Assembly (NCBI GenBank): GCA_045636705.1
Contig: JAZTYA010000021.1
Coordinates: forward strand, 1 to 35,870
Direction of reading: 5' to 3'
DNA from: SFWF01 sp045636705
Lineage (GTDB): Bacteria; Bacillota; Clostridia; Oscillospirales; Acutalibacteraceae
Length of the DNA stretch: 35,870 bases
The notes beneath the pieces were generated by a model that was given only the letters and a program-made list of their open reading frames with translations, made no database searches and had not been told where the DNA came from. A program made the translations under genes and the position numbers. This document shows positions 25,556 to 32,687 of the stretch, piece by piece; within the stretch, counting starts at the first letter, position 1, and every line of letters begins with the position of its first letter.

Positions 25556-26377
25556 ATGCCACGAAGGTTATTTTGTGAAATTTCTCCTTTAACCTACAAA
25601 ATATCAATCATTAAATGTCGTATTATGCGAAAAATTAAAGATTTGTTTGTAGGCGGCAAATTTGCAAAGGTCAAGCAAAAAGAGCTTTTGCCCATTGTTG
25701 TTTATAAACATAGTTCTCTAATTAGACGGACTCTTGGCAATACACAAATCGAGCTTCAAGAAAACAAAGCCATAAATTTGAGTATTAGTTCACCAAAAGT
25801 TAACGGCATTTTGATAAGACCCGGTGAGACCTTTTCATTTTGGCATTTGGTGGGTAATACTACCAAAGCAAAGGGTTACAAGGAAGGCTTAACCATCTCT
25901 AACGCCCAAACAAATGTGGGCACAGGCGGTGGACTTTGTCAATTTACAAACCTAATTCACTGGATGGTGTTACATACTCCTTTAAAAATTATCGAACATC
26001 ACCACCACGATGGGTTTGATTTGTTCCCCGACCATAACAGACAGGTTCCTTTTGGCACGGGCACTTCAATAGCCTATAACTACCTTGACTACCGTTTTAA
26101 GAACGATTCTGACATCTGCTATCAGTTAGTAGTTTATGTCAACGATACCCATCTTTGCGGTGAACTTCGTGCTTCTCGCAAGTTGCCTTTTTCTTATCAT
26201 ATAGCAACCGAAAACGAGCATTTTATCCGTGTTGATAATTCTGTTTTTAGACGAGGTCAAGTTTATCGAACTTGTATAGATAATTCTACGGGCAATAAAG
26301 TTTCTCGTGAACTGATACGAGATAACAATGCCCAGGTTATGTATGATACAAGTCATCTTATTGTAAAAGAACAATAA
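25556..26377 (+). CDS. vanW: VanW family protein
   Basis: A 273-residue protein matching the VanW accessory protein of vanB-type vancomycin resistance clusters, whose exact role is unknown. The N-terminus PRRLFCEISPLTYKISIIK is the usual one, then GETFSFWHLVGNTTKAKGY, NVGTGGGLCQFTNLIHW and the HHHHDGFDLFPDHNRQVPFG region. ATG at 25556 is chosen because TAGGAG lies 7 bases before it; a TTG 18 bases earlier is in frame but lacks a site. No vanH, vanA/B, vanX or vanRS gene is nearby, so this stand-alone copy is not evidence of resistance. It is 38 bases after the GH30 gene and may be cotranscribed. Confidence 0.92.
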   Translation: MPRRLFCEISPLTYKISIIKCRIMRKIKDLFVGGKFAKVKQKELLPIVVYKHSSLIRRTLGNTQIELQENKAINLSISSPKVNGILIRPGETFSFWHLVGNTTKAKGYKEGLTISNAQTNVGTGGGLCQFTNLIHWMVLHTPLKIIEHHHHDGFDLFPDHNRQVPFGTGTSIAYNYLDYRFKNDSDICYQLVVYVNDTHLCGELRASRKLPFSYHIATENEHFIRVDNSVFRRGQVYRTCIDNSTGNKVSRELIRDNNAQVMYDTSHLIVKEQ

Positions 26378-26380
26378 ACC

Positions 26381-26413
26381 AAAAGCAGACATTCGTGCTG
26401 AATGTCTGCTTTT
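26381..26413. terminator. Bidirectional terminator between vanW and prfC
   Basis: AAAAGCAGACATTC (26381-26394) pairs with GAATGTCTGCTTTT (26400-26413) around a 5-base loop, between convergent stop codons. Confidence 0.92.
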
Positions 26414-26414
26414 T

Positions 26415-26819
26415 CTATATCTCCTGCATTTGTGCAAAATCTTTAAGGATTAAATCTGGGTTTTTTTCAATCGCCCAGTTAATTTCATACTCTGCTGTAA
26501 ATAAAAGTAGGTTTCTTCCCTGAACATCCTTTACCCATTTTGTATTCTGCATAAGGTTTAGTTTTGAAAAATCGATATCCTCATTCACAACAAACCTTAC
26601 TAAACTGTGTGCGGTGTCTTGGCGGTGGTATTTAACACCGTATTCACTTTCCATTCTGAACTGTAAAACCTCAAACTGAAGCATACCTACAACACCGACA
26701 TATACGCGTTCCATACCGCTATCGGGTAAAAAGAACATCTGAATTGCACCCTCTTGAGCAATTTGGGTAATGCCCTTATCGAACTGCTTACGCTTAAGTG
26801 AATCTATCTGCTCAACCAA
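26415..26819 (-). CDS. prfC: RF3 C-terminal segment after the in-frame TAG (134 aa or more)
   Basis: In the same frame as the upstream segment, this is RF3 domain 3: FDKGITQIAQEGAIQMFF, GVVGMLQFEVLQFRMESEYG and the end region with RNLLLFTAEYEINWAIEKNP. No ATG with a ribosome binding site opens it; the first possible start is TTG at 26819, 9 bases after the TAG. Separate translation is doubtful. It is well conserved in sequence, so the interruption is recent or not a true inactivation. Confidence 0.65.
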   Translation of the reverse strand: MVEQIDSLKRKQFDKGITQIAQEGAIQMFFLPDSGMERVYVGVVGMLQFEVLQFRMESEYGVKYHRQDTAHSLVRFVVNEDIDFSKLNLMQNTKWVKDVQGRNLLLFTAEYEINWAIEKNPDLILKDFAQMQEI

Positions 26820-26828
26820 CGCAAAATG

Positions 26829-28016
26829 CTAAGGCGCAAAGGTGGGTATGCCTGCATACTCTACCTTCATTCCGCTTTCACAAATGGTATCTCCTATTGA
26901 GAAAATACCGGGGTCGAAAACGCCGATAATATCTCCGGCATATGCTACGTCAATAACGGCACGCTCATCCGCCATAAGCTGTTGAGGTCGGGATAGTTTA
27001 ATGGTCTTTTTGCCTTGAACGTGGAAATATTCACGAGCGCGCTCAAACTTACCCGAAACAATTCGCATAAAGGCAATTCTATCTCTGTGCGCCTTGTTCA
27101 TATTCGCCTGAATTTTAAAGACAAACGCCGAGAACTTTTCGGTTGTGGGCTCGATATACTCATCCCCCGAACGATAAGGCAATGGAGCTGTCGTCATCTC
27201 TAAAAAGTTTTCAAGGAAAGGCTCAACACCGAAGTTATTAAGAGCTGAACCAAAGAAAACGGGAGAAAGTTCGCCACAGCGCACCTTTTCGATATCAAAA
27301 TCAAAGGATGCGCCGTCCAAAAGCTCGATTTCATCGACAAGCGCCTCTCTCATATAAGGTCCGATTAGCGAATCTAACTTTTCGGTGTCGGTAAGCTCGC
27401 ACTCAATAGCCTCAATTCTGTTAGAGCCTGCGTGAGAGTCAGAAAAGGTTAAAATTCTTCTCTTTTGGCGGTCGAAAACACCCTTAAAATCGGTTCCCGA
27501 GCCTATTGGCCAGTTCATAGGATAGGTGCCGATACCGAACTCCTTTTCAAGCTGGTCTAAAAGCTCAAAAGAATCCCTTGCATCTCGGTCCATCTTGTTT
27601 ATAAAGGTGAAAATCGGAATATGCCTCATAGCACAGACCTTGAAAAGTTTTCTTGTCTGAGGCTCAATACCCTTTGCCGCATCGATTACCATTACAACGC
27701 TGTCTGCCGCTGTTAAGGTACGATATGTGTCCTCTGAGAAGTCTTGGTGTCCCGGAGTATCAAGAATATTAATGCAATATCCGTTATAATCAAACTGTAA
27801 AACCGATGAGGTAATCGAAATACCTCTCTTTTTTTCAATTTCCATCCAGTCAGAAACGGCGTGTTTATCGTTCTGCTTGCCCTTAACCGAGCCTGCAGAC
27901 TGAATTGCTCTACCGTATAAAAGCAGTTTTTCGGTAAGGGTTGTCTTACCTGCGTCCGGGTGGGAAATTATCGCAAAGGTTCTTCGCCTTTGCACTTCGC
28001 TTTGTATGTTGGACAT
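26829..28016 (-). CDS. prfC: RF3 N-terminal segment up to the in-frame TAG (395 aa)
   Basis: This segment keeps the whole GTPase domain (about 1-275) and the beta-barrel domain 2 (about 295-385) and ends just where domain 3 begins. Without domain 3, which contacts the small subunit and release factor, normal RF3 function is unlikely, though GTP binding could persist. It has its own promoter (28048-28076) and a good ribosome binding site, so the truncated product would be made if the stop is real and not read through. Confidence 0.7.
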   Translation of the reverse strand: MSNIQSEVQRRRTFAIISHPDAGKTTLTEKLLLYGRAIQSAGSVKGKQNDKHAVSDWMEIEKKRGISITSSVLQFDYNGYCINILDTPGHQDFSEDTYRTLTAADSVVMVIDAAKGIEPQTRKLFKVCAMRHIPIFTFINKMDRDARDSFELLDQLEKEFGIGTYPMNWPIGSGTDFKGVFDRQKRRILTFSDSHAGSNRIEAIECELTDTEKLDSLIGPYMREALVDEIELLDGASFDFDIEKVRCGELSPVFFGSALNNFGVEPFLENFLEMTTAPLPYRSGDEYIEPTTEKFSAFVFKIQANMNKAHRDRIAFMRIVSGKFERAREYFHVQGKKTIKLSRPQQLMADERAVIDVAYAGDIIGVFDPGIFSIGDTICESGMKVEYAGIPTFAP

Positions 28017-28047
28017 AAAATATCTCCTAAAATTTTCTAGCCTTAAT

Positions 28048-28076
28048 ATATTACCACACTAGTACTGTTTTATCAA
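28048..28076 (-). promoter_or_regulatory. prfC: prfC promoter
   Basis: TTGATA (28076-28071) and TAATAT (28053-28048) are 17 bases apart on the minus strand, with TGG before the -10. The leader is about 25 bases. Confidence 0.6.
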
Positions 28077-28112
28077 GAAAAAACAATTGCGAATTCTTCT
28101 CATCCTTTTCGC

Positions 28113-28141
28113 TTGCTTTTTGCGGCAAAATATGGCATAAT
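28113..28141 (+). promoter_or_regulatory. Promoter of the second NSS transporter
   Basis: TTGCTT (28113-28118) and CATAAT (28136-28141) are 17 bases apart, with TGG before the -10. This falls inside an upstream open extension of the gene, so it also argues for the ATG at 28179 as start. Confidence 0.55.
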
Positions 28142-28178
28142 ATTAAGCGATAATCTAAAATTAAGGATGGTTTCAAAA

Positions 28179-29537
28179 ATGTCCACAGAACGTAGTAGTT
28201 TTTCGGGAAAACTGGGCTTTGTTCTTGCCACAGCAGGAAGTGCGGTTGGCCTTGGTAATATATGGCGTTTCCCCTATCTTGCGGCAAAATATGGCGGAGG
28301 AATATTCCTGCTTATTTATATTGCTTTAGTGCTTACATTCGGCTTTGCACTATCTTGCGCAGAAATTCTTTTAGGCAGAAAAACAGGTCAAAGCGCAATT
28401 AACGCCTTTGCATCTCTTAGCAAAAAGTGGTCCTTTGTTGGTTGGATTGCTTCTCTTGTTCCGATTATAATACTTCCTTACTATTCGGTAATCGGCGGTT
28501 GGATTGTTAAATATCTAGTCGCTTTTATAAGCGGCGGTGCAAAAGATACTGCAGCTGACAACTATTTTGCAAGTTATATGGGTCAGACAGGAATGCCGAT
28601 ATTCTGGTTTTTGGTTTTTCTGCTAGCTACCGGGCTTGTTGTTATTTTAGGCGTTGAAAAGGGCATTGAAAAAGCAAGCAAAATACTTATGCCGGCATTA
28701 GTTATTCTTATTCTTTTTATTTCAATATACACAATTCTTCAACCCGAAGCTGCCGAAGGACTTAAATACTACCTTGTTCCCGATTTTGACAAGTTCTCCT
28801 TTACAACAGTTTTTGCCGCAATGGGTCAACTTTTCTATTCAATGAGTCTTGCAATGGGCATTATGATTACCTTCGGTTCTTATATGAAAAAGGACGTTAA
28901 CGTTTCCTCCTCTGTTCATCAGATTGAAATTTTTGATACGGGAATCGCCTTTCTTGCAGGCCTTATGGTTGTTCCCGCTGTGTTCGCATTTTCGGGCGCA
29001 GAGGATATAAACAAGGGCGCAGGTCTTATGTTTATAACCCTTCCTAAGGTGTTCCAAAACATGCCAGGCGGAACATTCATTGGCGTTCTGTTCTTTTTAA
29101 TGGTTCTTTTTGCTGCGCTTACTTCATCAATTTCTCTTATGGAAACTGTCGTTTCCTTTGTTTGCGACAAGACAAAACTCACAAGAAAAGTTGCCTGCAT
29201 TTTAATTGTGCTTGTTTGTTTGGTATTAGGTATTCCATCGGCTCTTGGCAACGGCGTCGCAGGAGTTTGGGACTCTGTTAAACTTTTAGGCTTTAGTTTC
29301 CTTGACTTCTTTGATTTTATAAGCAACAGCGTGCTTATGCCAATCTGTGCGCTTCTCACCTGCATCTTTGTAGGTTATGTTATAAAACCAAAAACTCTTA
29401 TTGAAGAAGCCGAGCTTTCGGGCAAGTTTAGCGGCAAAAAACTCTTTACGATAGTTATTCGCTATATTGCTCCAATTTTTATCGTTCTTATTTTAGGTTT
29501 CTCGGTACTTGAAGCATTCGGATATATAAAGGTTTAA
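28179..29537 (+). CDS. Neurotransmitter:sodium symporter (NSS/SNF) family transporter
   Basis: The second LeuT-fold sodium:amino acid or amine symporter of the window, 452 residues with about 11-12 helices. The first-helix motif is AVGLGNIWRFPYLAAKYGGG (residues 21-40). It differs enough from the gene at 10184 (GIGNVWKFPWVAGNNGG) to suggest a different substrate. The ATG at 28179 begins MSTERSSFSGKLGF, the normal N-terminus, about 11 bases after AAGGA. It stands alone between the prfC promoter and its own terminator. Substrate unknown. Confidence 0.93.
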   Translation: MSTERSSFSGKLGFVLATAGSAVGLGNIWRFPYLAAKYGGGIFLLIYIALVLTFGFALSCAEILLGRKTGQSAINAFASLSKKWSFVGWIASLVPIIILPYYSVIGGWIVKYLVAFISGGAKDTAADNYFASYMGQTGMPIFWFLVFLLATGLVVILGVEKGIEKASKILMPALVILILFISIYTILQPEAAEGLKYYLVPDFDKFSFTTVFAAMGQLFYSMSLAMGIMITFGSYMKKDVNVSSSVHQIEIFDTGIAFLAGLMVVPAVFAFSGAEDINKGAGLMFITLPKVFQNMPGGTFIGVLFFLMVLFAALTSSISLMETVVSFVCDKTKLTRKVACILIVLVCLVLGIPSALGNGVAGVWDSVKLLGFSFLDFFDFISNSVLMPICALLTCIFVGYVIKPKTLIEEAELSGKFSGKKLFTIVIRYIAPIFIVLILGFSVLEAFGYIKV

Positions 29538-29540
29538 ACT

Positions 29541-29574
29541 AAAGGCTGTGTAGAAAAAACTACACAGCCTTTTT
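29541..29574 (+). terminator. Terminator of the second NSS transporter
   Basis: AAAGGCTGTGTAG (29541-29553) pairs with CTACACAGCCTTT (29560-29572) around A6, then more T. Confidence 0.92.
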
Positions 29575-29640
29575 AAAAACTTATACCATCTACCATTTAA
29601 ATTTAAGTTTAAAAAATTTAAAAAAATTTGTAATTTTTTC

Positions 29641-29685
29641 TTGTAAAGATAAAAATATATGGTATTATTATATATGGTATTATTT
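29641..29685 (+). promoter_or_regulatory. prs: prs promoter with tandemly duplicated extended -10
   Basis: TTGTAA (29641-29646) and TATTAT (29663-29668) are 16 bases apart. A 15-base unit TATATGGTATTATTA (29656-29670) is repeated at 29671-29685 with one change, giving a second TGG-TATTAT (-10 at 29678-29683). Two transcript starts 15 bases apart are possible. Confidence 0.55.
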
Positions 29686-29717
29686 AATAACAGGACTTTT
29701 AAAGAGAGGGATTTTTT

Positions 29718-30848
29718 ATGGCAACAAATAACACTCACGCTCCTTTCGGCGACTTAGCTATTGTCAGTATGAAGGGTTGCGAATCAATCGCAAAACAGGT
29801 TGACTATTATCTAACACAGTGGAGAGGCGCTCCTGCCGAGAACTCCTATGTAATCAATGCTAACTGCCCCCGTTTCGGCACAGGCGAAGCAAAGGGCGTT
29901 TTCAATCACTCTGCAAGAGGACTTGATGCATATATTATCTGTGACTGCTTTAACTACGGCGTTACATATAATATGTACGGCAAAGAGGTTCCTATGAGCC
30001 CCGATGACCACTATCAAGACCTAAAGCGTGTAATTGCCGCTATGGGAGGTAAAGCTCGCAGAGTTAACGTTATTATGCCTATGCTTTATGAAGGCAGACA
30101 GCACAGAAGAACCTCAAGAGAGTCTATGGACTGTGCTTTAATGCTTCAGGAGCTTATGTCTATGGGTGTTAAGAACTTCATTACCTTTGATGCTCACGAC
30201 CCCAGAGTTCAAAACGCTATCCCTCTTGACGGTTTTGATAATGTTCAGCCAAGTTATCAGATGATAAAGGCGCTACTTCGTTCGGTGCCCGATATCAAGC
30301 TTGACCCCGACCATACTATGATAGTTTCTCCCGATGAAGGCGGAATGGGCAGATGTATCTATTATTCCTCTGTTTTAGGCCTTGACCTCGGTATGTTCTA
30401 CAAGCGTCGCGATTATTCGACCATCGTTGACGGAAGAAACCCCATCGTTGCTCACGAGTTCTTGGGCAAAGATGTTACCGGTATGGACCTAATCCTTGTT
30501 GACGATATGATTTCTTCGGGCGACTCAATGCTCGACATCGCCGCAAAGCTTAAGGCAAAGGGCGCAAAGAGAATCTTCATTTTCTCCACCTTCGGTCTAT
30601 TTGTTAACGGACTTAAATCCTTCGATGAATATTATGAAAAAGGTCTTATAGATAAGATTTTCACAACCAACCTTATCTACAACACCGAGGAGCTCTTAAA
30701 GAGAGAATGGTACTGCAACGTAAATATGTCAAAGTATATTGCACTTCTCGTTGATACCATCAACTGCGATAACTCAATAAGCCGTCTTTTAGACCCCGCA
30801 GACAAAATCCACAACATCGTTAAAAAGCACGAGGAAGAAAGCAAATAA
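29718..30848 (+). CDS. prs: Ribose-phosphate pyrophosphokinase (PRPP synthetase)
   Basis: This enzyme makes phosphoribosyl pyrophosphate from ribose-5-phosphate and ATP for nucleotide, His and Trp synthesis. The 376-residue protein is longer than the usual 310-320, a form I know from Clostridia, with an extra N-terminal stretch. Key parts are MPMLYEGRQHRRTSRESM (the catalytic-flap area, about 120-137), FDAHDPRVQNAIP, VSPDEGGMGR (pyrophosphate/ATP site, about 203-212), YKRRDYS and the PRPP loop LVDDMISSGDSMLD (260-273). The ATG follows GAGAGGG. It is a single-gene transcript. The longer N-terminus may change allosteric control by ADP, which is inference. Confidence 0.93.
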   Translation: MATNNTHAPFGDLAIVSMKGCESIAKQVDYYLTQWRGAPAENSYVINANCPRFGTGEAKGVFNHSARGLDAYIICDCFNYGVTYNMYGKEVPMSPDDHYQDLKRVIAAMGGKARRVNVIMPMLYEGRQHRRTSRESMDCALMLQELMSMGVKNFITFDAHDPRVQNAIPLDGFDNVQPSYQMIKALLRSVPDIKLDPDHTMIVSPDEGGMGRCIYYSSVLGLDLGMFYKRRDYSTIVDGRNPIVAHEFLGKDVTGMDLILVDDMISSGDSMLDIAAKLKAKGAKRIFIFSTFGLFVNGLKSFDEYYEKGLIDKIFTTNLIYNTEELLKREWYCNVNMSKYIALLVDTINCDNSISRLLDPADKIHNIVKKHEEESK

Positions 30849-30860
30849 AATAAGCAAACA

Positions 30861-30887
30861 AAAAAGCCGTGAATTTCACGGCTTTTT
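30861..30887. terminator. Bidirectional terminator between prs and the small-gene operon
   Basis: AAAAAGCCGTG (30861-30871) pairs with CACGGCTTTTT (30877-30887) around AATTT. It lies between convergent stop codons, with flanking A and T runs on both sides. Confidence 0.9.
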
Positions 30888-30906
30888 GTTTTTGCTATCC
30901 AAAATA

Positions 30907-31263
30907 TTATTCTAAATTTGCTCGTAAAGCAATTTCGTAATAATTTTTAAAAAGCGTTTTAAATTCATCACTTTTAATTGTTTCTTCAAGCTTTGCAAAT
31001 TCTTTTTTCTCGGCTATCTTTTTCCCAACTAAGCTCAAACCAAAAGTACCTAAATGCACAAGTGGTTCTTGACATTTTGAAGCATAATAACCTGTGTGCA
31101 TTTTTTTAATAGCCGCCTTCAAACTATCATCTGCATTATCAATAAACTCTTTAAATTCAGGGCTATGTTCATAGCAGTATTTATAAATTTTGGGTGTTCC
31201 TAAATAATACTGAACGATTCTTTTTAATTCTTTTTTATTATATCTTAAATATCGTGCGTCCAT
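30907..31263 (-). CDS. Uncharacterised small protein, last gene of the XRE-linked operon
   Basis: A 118-residue protein that I cannot assign. It is Lys- and Tyr-rich, probably all-helical, with no signal peptide or clear membrane helix, though LGTFGLSLVGKKIAEK is a mildly hydrophobic stretch in the middle. Its ATG directly follows the TAA of the upstream membrane-protein gene (TAAATG), and GAGGAG lies about 10 bases before it, so the two are coupled. It is AT-rich like the rest of the locus. It may be a cytoplasmic partner of the membrane protein encoded just upstream, which is inference from coupling only. Confidence 0.7.
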   Translation of the reverse strand: MDARYLRYNKKELKRIVQYYLGTPKIYKYCYEHSPEFKEFIDNADDSLKAAIKKMHTGYYASKCQEPLVHLGTFGLSLVGKKIAEKKEFAKLEETIKSDEFKTLFKNYYEIALRANLE

Positions 31264-31644
31264 TTAATCATTCTCCTCATATCTCTTCGCAAGCTCGTTC
31301 ACAAGCAACACTGCATAACTATTTCCTGCTTTTGCTAATTCAATAATTTTTAATATTTTTTCCTCGTCAGTAAGGTTTTCAGCGTTCAATACGATATCAA
31401 CCTCATTTTTCAAAAAAGCAATATTTTCTTCTAATCTTGCCTCTGCTTCTTGCTTGGCAGTAATTGAATTAAGAATTTTAAAAATAAAAAATAAAACTAT
31501 CCCTATGATTCCAACGACAAATATTGATATTTCATTTGACATCAATCCCCCTATTAAACATGTGCCTCCAACCGACAAGCATATTCCCATAGGTGCTGCA
31601 TATTGATTGTCGTACGCTTTATAAGAAATCGGTATTTTCCCCAT
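31264..31644 (-). CDS. Small membrane protein with coiled cytoplasmic tail
   Basis: A 126-residue protein with two hydrophobic helices near residues 18-35 and 39-58, then a charged, helix-forming tail (62-126; many Glu, Lys, Ala and Leu, such as KQEAEARLEENIAFLKNE). The tail should be cytoplasmic and may be a coiled coil. AAAGGGAG lies 7 bases before the ATG. It is the third gene of the operon and is translationally coupled to the last one. No known family is recognised. Confidence 0.72.
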   Translation of the reverse strand: MGKIPISYKAYDNQYAAPMGICLSVGGTCLIGGLMSNEISIFVVGIIGIVLFFIFKILNSITAKQEAEARLEENIAFLKNEVDIVLNAENLTDEEKILKIIELAKAGNSYAVLLVNELAKRYEEND

Positions 31645-31664
31645 TTTTGTCTCCCTTTATATGA

Positions 31665-32054
31665 TTAATTGTATTTCTTTTTATATACAGTCCCGTCTTC
31701 TTTATACCCTAGGTATAAGTTTCCATCTTCATATCTTCTTACATAACCATCTCCTAAATTATTTCCGATAGCACAAACCAAGCTAACGCTATTAGGCATA
31801 TACCATACATTATATTCTTCAGCAATAAGAACTCCGTTTTTATACATATTGCTTTTATAATATCCATCTTCTTGTATAACTAAAATTTCATAAAATTCAT
31901 TTTCCCATGTTGCTTCCCAAGTTCCAATCAATTCTTTTGGATATCCGTTTTTAGCAGCTAATGTGTGGTTCTCAGGTAAGTTCTTTTTATTGCACCCAGT
32001 TAATATAAGTAAAATTAAAAAAAGTGCTATCACAAATATTTTTTTATTTTTCAT
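31665..32054 (-). CDS. Small lipoprotein
   Basis: A 129-residue protein with a lipoprotein signal: basic MKNKK, a hydrophobic core, then lipobox LILTGC with the modified Cys at 21. The mature part has a run typical of a small beta-barrel/lipocalin-like fold: LIGTWEATWENEFYEILVI, followed by DGYYKSNMY and DGNLYLGYKEDGTVYKKKY. The ATG at 32054 is chosen over an open extension to 32096 because the signal peptide begins there. It overlaps the upstream gene by 11 bases. It should be anchored outside the cell membrane. Function unknown. Confidence 0.78.
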   Translation of the reverse strand: MKNKKIFVIALFLILLILTGCNKKNLPENHTLAAKNGYPKELIGTWEATWENEFYEILVIQEDGYYKSNMYKNGVLIAEEYNVWYMPNSVSLVCAIGNNLGDGYVRRYEDGNLYLGYKEDGTVYKKKYN

Positions 32055-32304
32055 TATTCTTCCAACCCTTATAAAATATAAAAGAAGCCTTAACAAAAAT
32101 ATTTAAAAACGAAAGACAAAAGTATGACCAATCGACAACTTCAGAATAATTACCGTAAAAATTAGAATATGAATATAAGTCACCAACAAAAGCTTCTATT
32201 ATTTCCCAAAATAAACCCGTTGACCAAATTGCAATTACAAAAGCGCCAGATATGAGCGCATACATTACTGCTAACCATTTAAAAAAAACTTCTTTATTAT
32301 TCAT
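32044..32304 (-). CDS. Small membrane protein, first gene of the XRE-linked operon
   Basis: An 86-residue protein with two hydrophobic helices near residues 9-30 and 60-78 and an aromatic-rich loop between (EAFVGDLYSYSNFYGNYSE). AAGGAT lies 9 bases before the ATG. It is the promoter-proximal gene of a four-gene operon that contains only small membrane, lipoprotein or helical products. The end overlaps the lipoprotein gene. I recognise no family. Confidence 0.7.
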   Translation of the reverse strand: MNNKEVFFKWLAVMYALISGAFVIAIWSTGLFWEIIEAFVGDLYSYSNFYGNYSEVVDWSYFCLSFLNIFVKASFIFYKGWKNNEK

Positions 32305-32332
32305 AGCTATTTATCCTTTTTTAATTTATTAA

Positions 32333-32351
32333 CTGACATTCAGTAAATGTC
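32333..32351. promoter_or_regulatory. Operator 1 for the XRE regulator
   Basis: TGACATTCAGTAAATGTCA is a 19-base inverted repeat (TGACATT / AATGTCA). It matches operator 2 in 16 of 19 positions. It lies just downstream of the predicted transcript start of the minus-strand operon. Confidence 0.7.
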
Positions 32352-32362
32352 ATATTTACTAG

Positions 32363-32391
32363 TATTATAGCATATAATTTCTTTATTGACA
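32363..32391 (-). promoter_or_regulatory. Promoter of the four-gene small-protein operon
   Basis: On the minus strand TTGTCA (32391-32386) and a perfect TATAAT (32368-32363) are 17 bases apart, with TG one base before the -10. The -35 lies inside operator 2, and operator 1 covers the start of the transcript, so bound regulator would block it. A plus-strand -10-like TATAAT (32372-32377) could serve the regulator gene. Confidence 0.7.
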
Positions 32392-32404
32392 AGCACTAAA
32401 TGTC
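32386..32404. promoter_or_regulatory. Operator 2 for the XRE regulator
   Basis: TGACAAGCACTAAATGTCA shares TGACA...CA.TAAATGTCA with operator 1 and has TGACA/TGTCA arms. The centres of the two are 53 bases apart, close to five helical turns. It overlaps the operon -35 and sits 18 bases before the regulator's start codon. Confidence 0.7.
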
Positions 32405-32422
32405 AATAAAGGGAGAGAAAAT

Positions 32423-32662
32423 ATGTTTATAAATAAAACAAAAGAGGGGCTAAACAATATTTGCGGTAAAAATATTAGCGAAAAAAGGCTTGAAATGAAA
32501 ATTTCCCAAAGAGAGCTTGCTGACAGAATGCAACTTGTCGGAATAGATATTGATAAAAACGCAATTCAGAGGATTGAATGCGGCAAACGATTTGTTACAG
32601 ATATTGAATTGCTCGCATTTTCAAAAGTTTTTGATACAACCCTTGAAGATTTGTTAAAATAA
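32423..32662 (+). CDS. XRE-family helix-turn-helix regulator
   Basis: A 79-residue protein that is essentially one Cro/CI-type DNA-binding domain: ISEKRLEMKISQRELADRM (about 18-36) with the recognition helix following (IDKNAIQRIECGKRFVTDIE). It has no sensing domain, so it may respond through degradation or a partner, or set a fixed level. GGGAGAG lies just before the ATG. It is divergent from the four-gene operon and the two matching 19-base inverted repeats lie between them, so it very likely represses both itself and the operon. The layout resembles small regulator-controlled accessory modules. Confidence 0.88.
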   Translation: MFINKTKEGLNNICGKNISEKRLEMKISQRELADRMQLVGIDIDKNAIQRIECGKRFVTDIELLAFSKVFDTTLEDLLK

Positions 32663-32686
32663 AAAAAGCCGTTTTCACGGCTTTTT
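32663..32686. terminator. Bidirectional terminator between the XRE gene and the SGNH hydrolase gene
   Basis: AAAAAGCCGT (32663-32672) and ACGGCTTTTT (32677-32686) enclose TTTC, between convergent stop codons. Confidence 0.88.
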
Positions 32687-32687
32687 A

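Larger units (their letters stand above)
26415..28016 (-). pseudogene. prfC: Peptide chain release factor 3, interrupted by one in-frame TAG
   Basis: RF3 is a GTPase that removes RF1/RF2 from the ribosome after peptide release. From ATG 28016 (AGGAGATA upstream) to TAA at 26415 there are 533 codons, the normal length. The G domain is complete: SHPDAGKTT (18-26), DTPGHQDF (86-93) and NKMD (140-143); domain 2 and the C-terminal RF3 domain also follow in frame. The only break is TAG at 26831-26829, codon 396, reading PTFAP-stop-HFALVEQID. Family members commonly read FAPE-HF or FAPE-LF here, so GAG to TAG is the likely change. The frame is unchanged across it. It may be a real nonsense mutation, a base-calling error or a readthrough site. 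Confidence 0.85.

Noticed and set aside
25556..26377. Vancomycin resistance locus
   Set aside because: Only the accessory vanW is present; no ligase, dehydrogenase, dipeptidase or sensor kinase genes are nearby.
26829..26831. TAG reassigned to an amino acid in this organism
   Set aside because: TAG ends intact genes at 10182 and 12387 at their expected lengths, and the nifJ interruption is TAA, not TAG.
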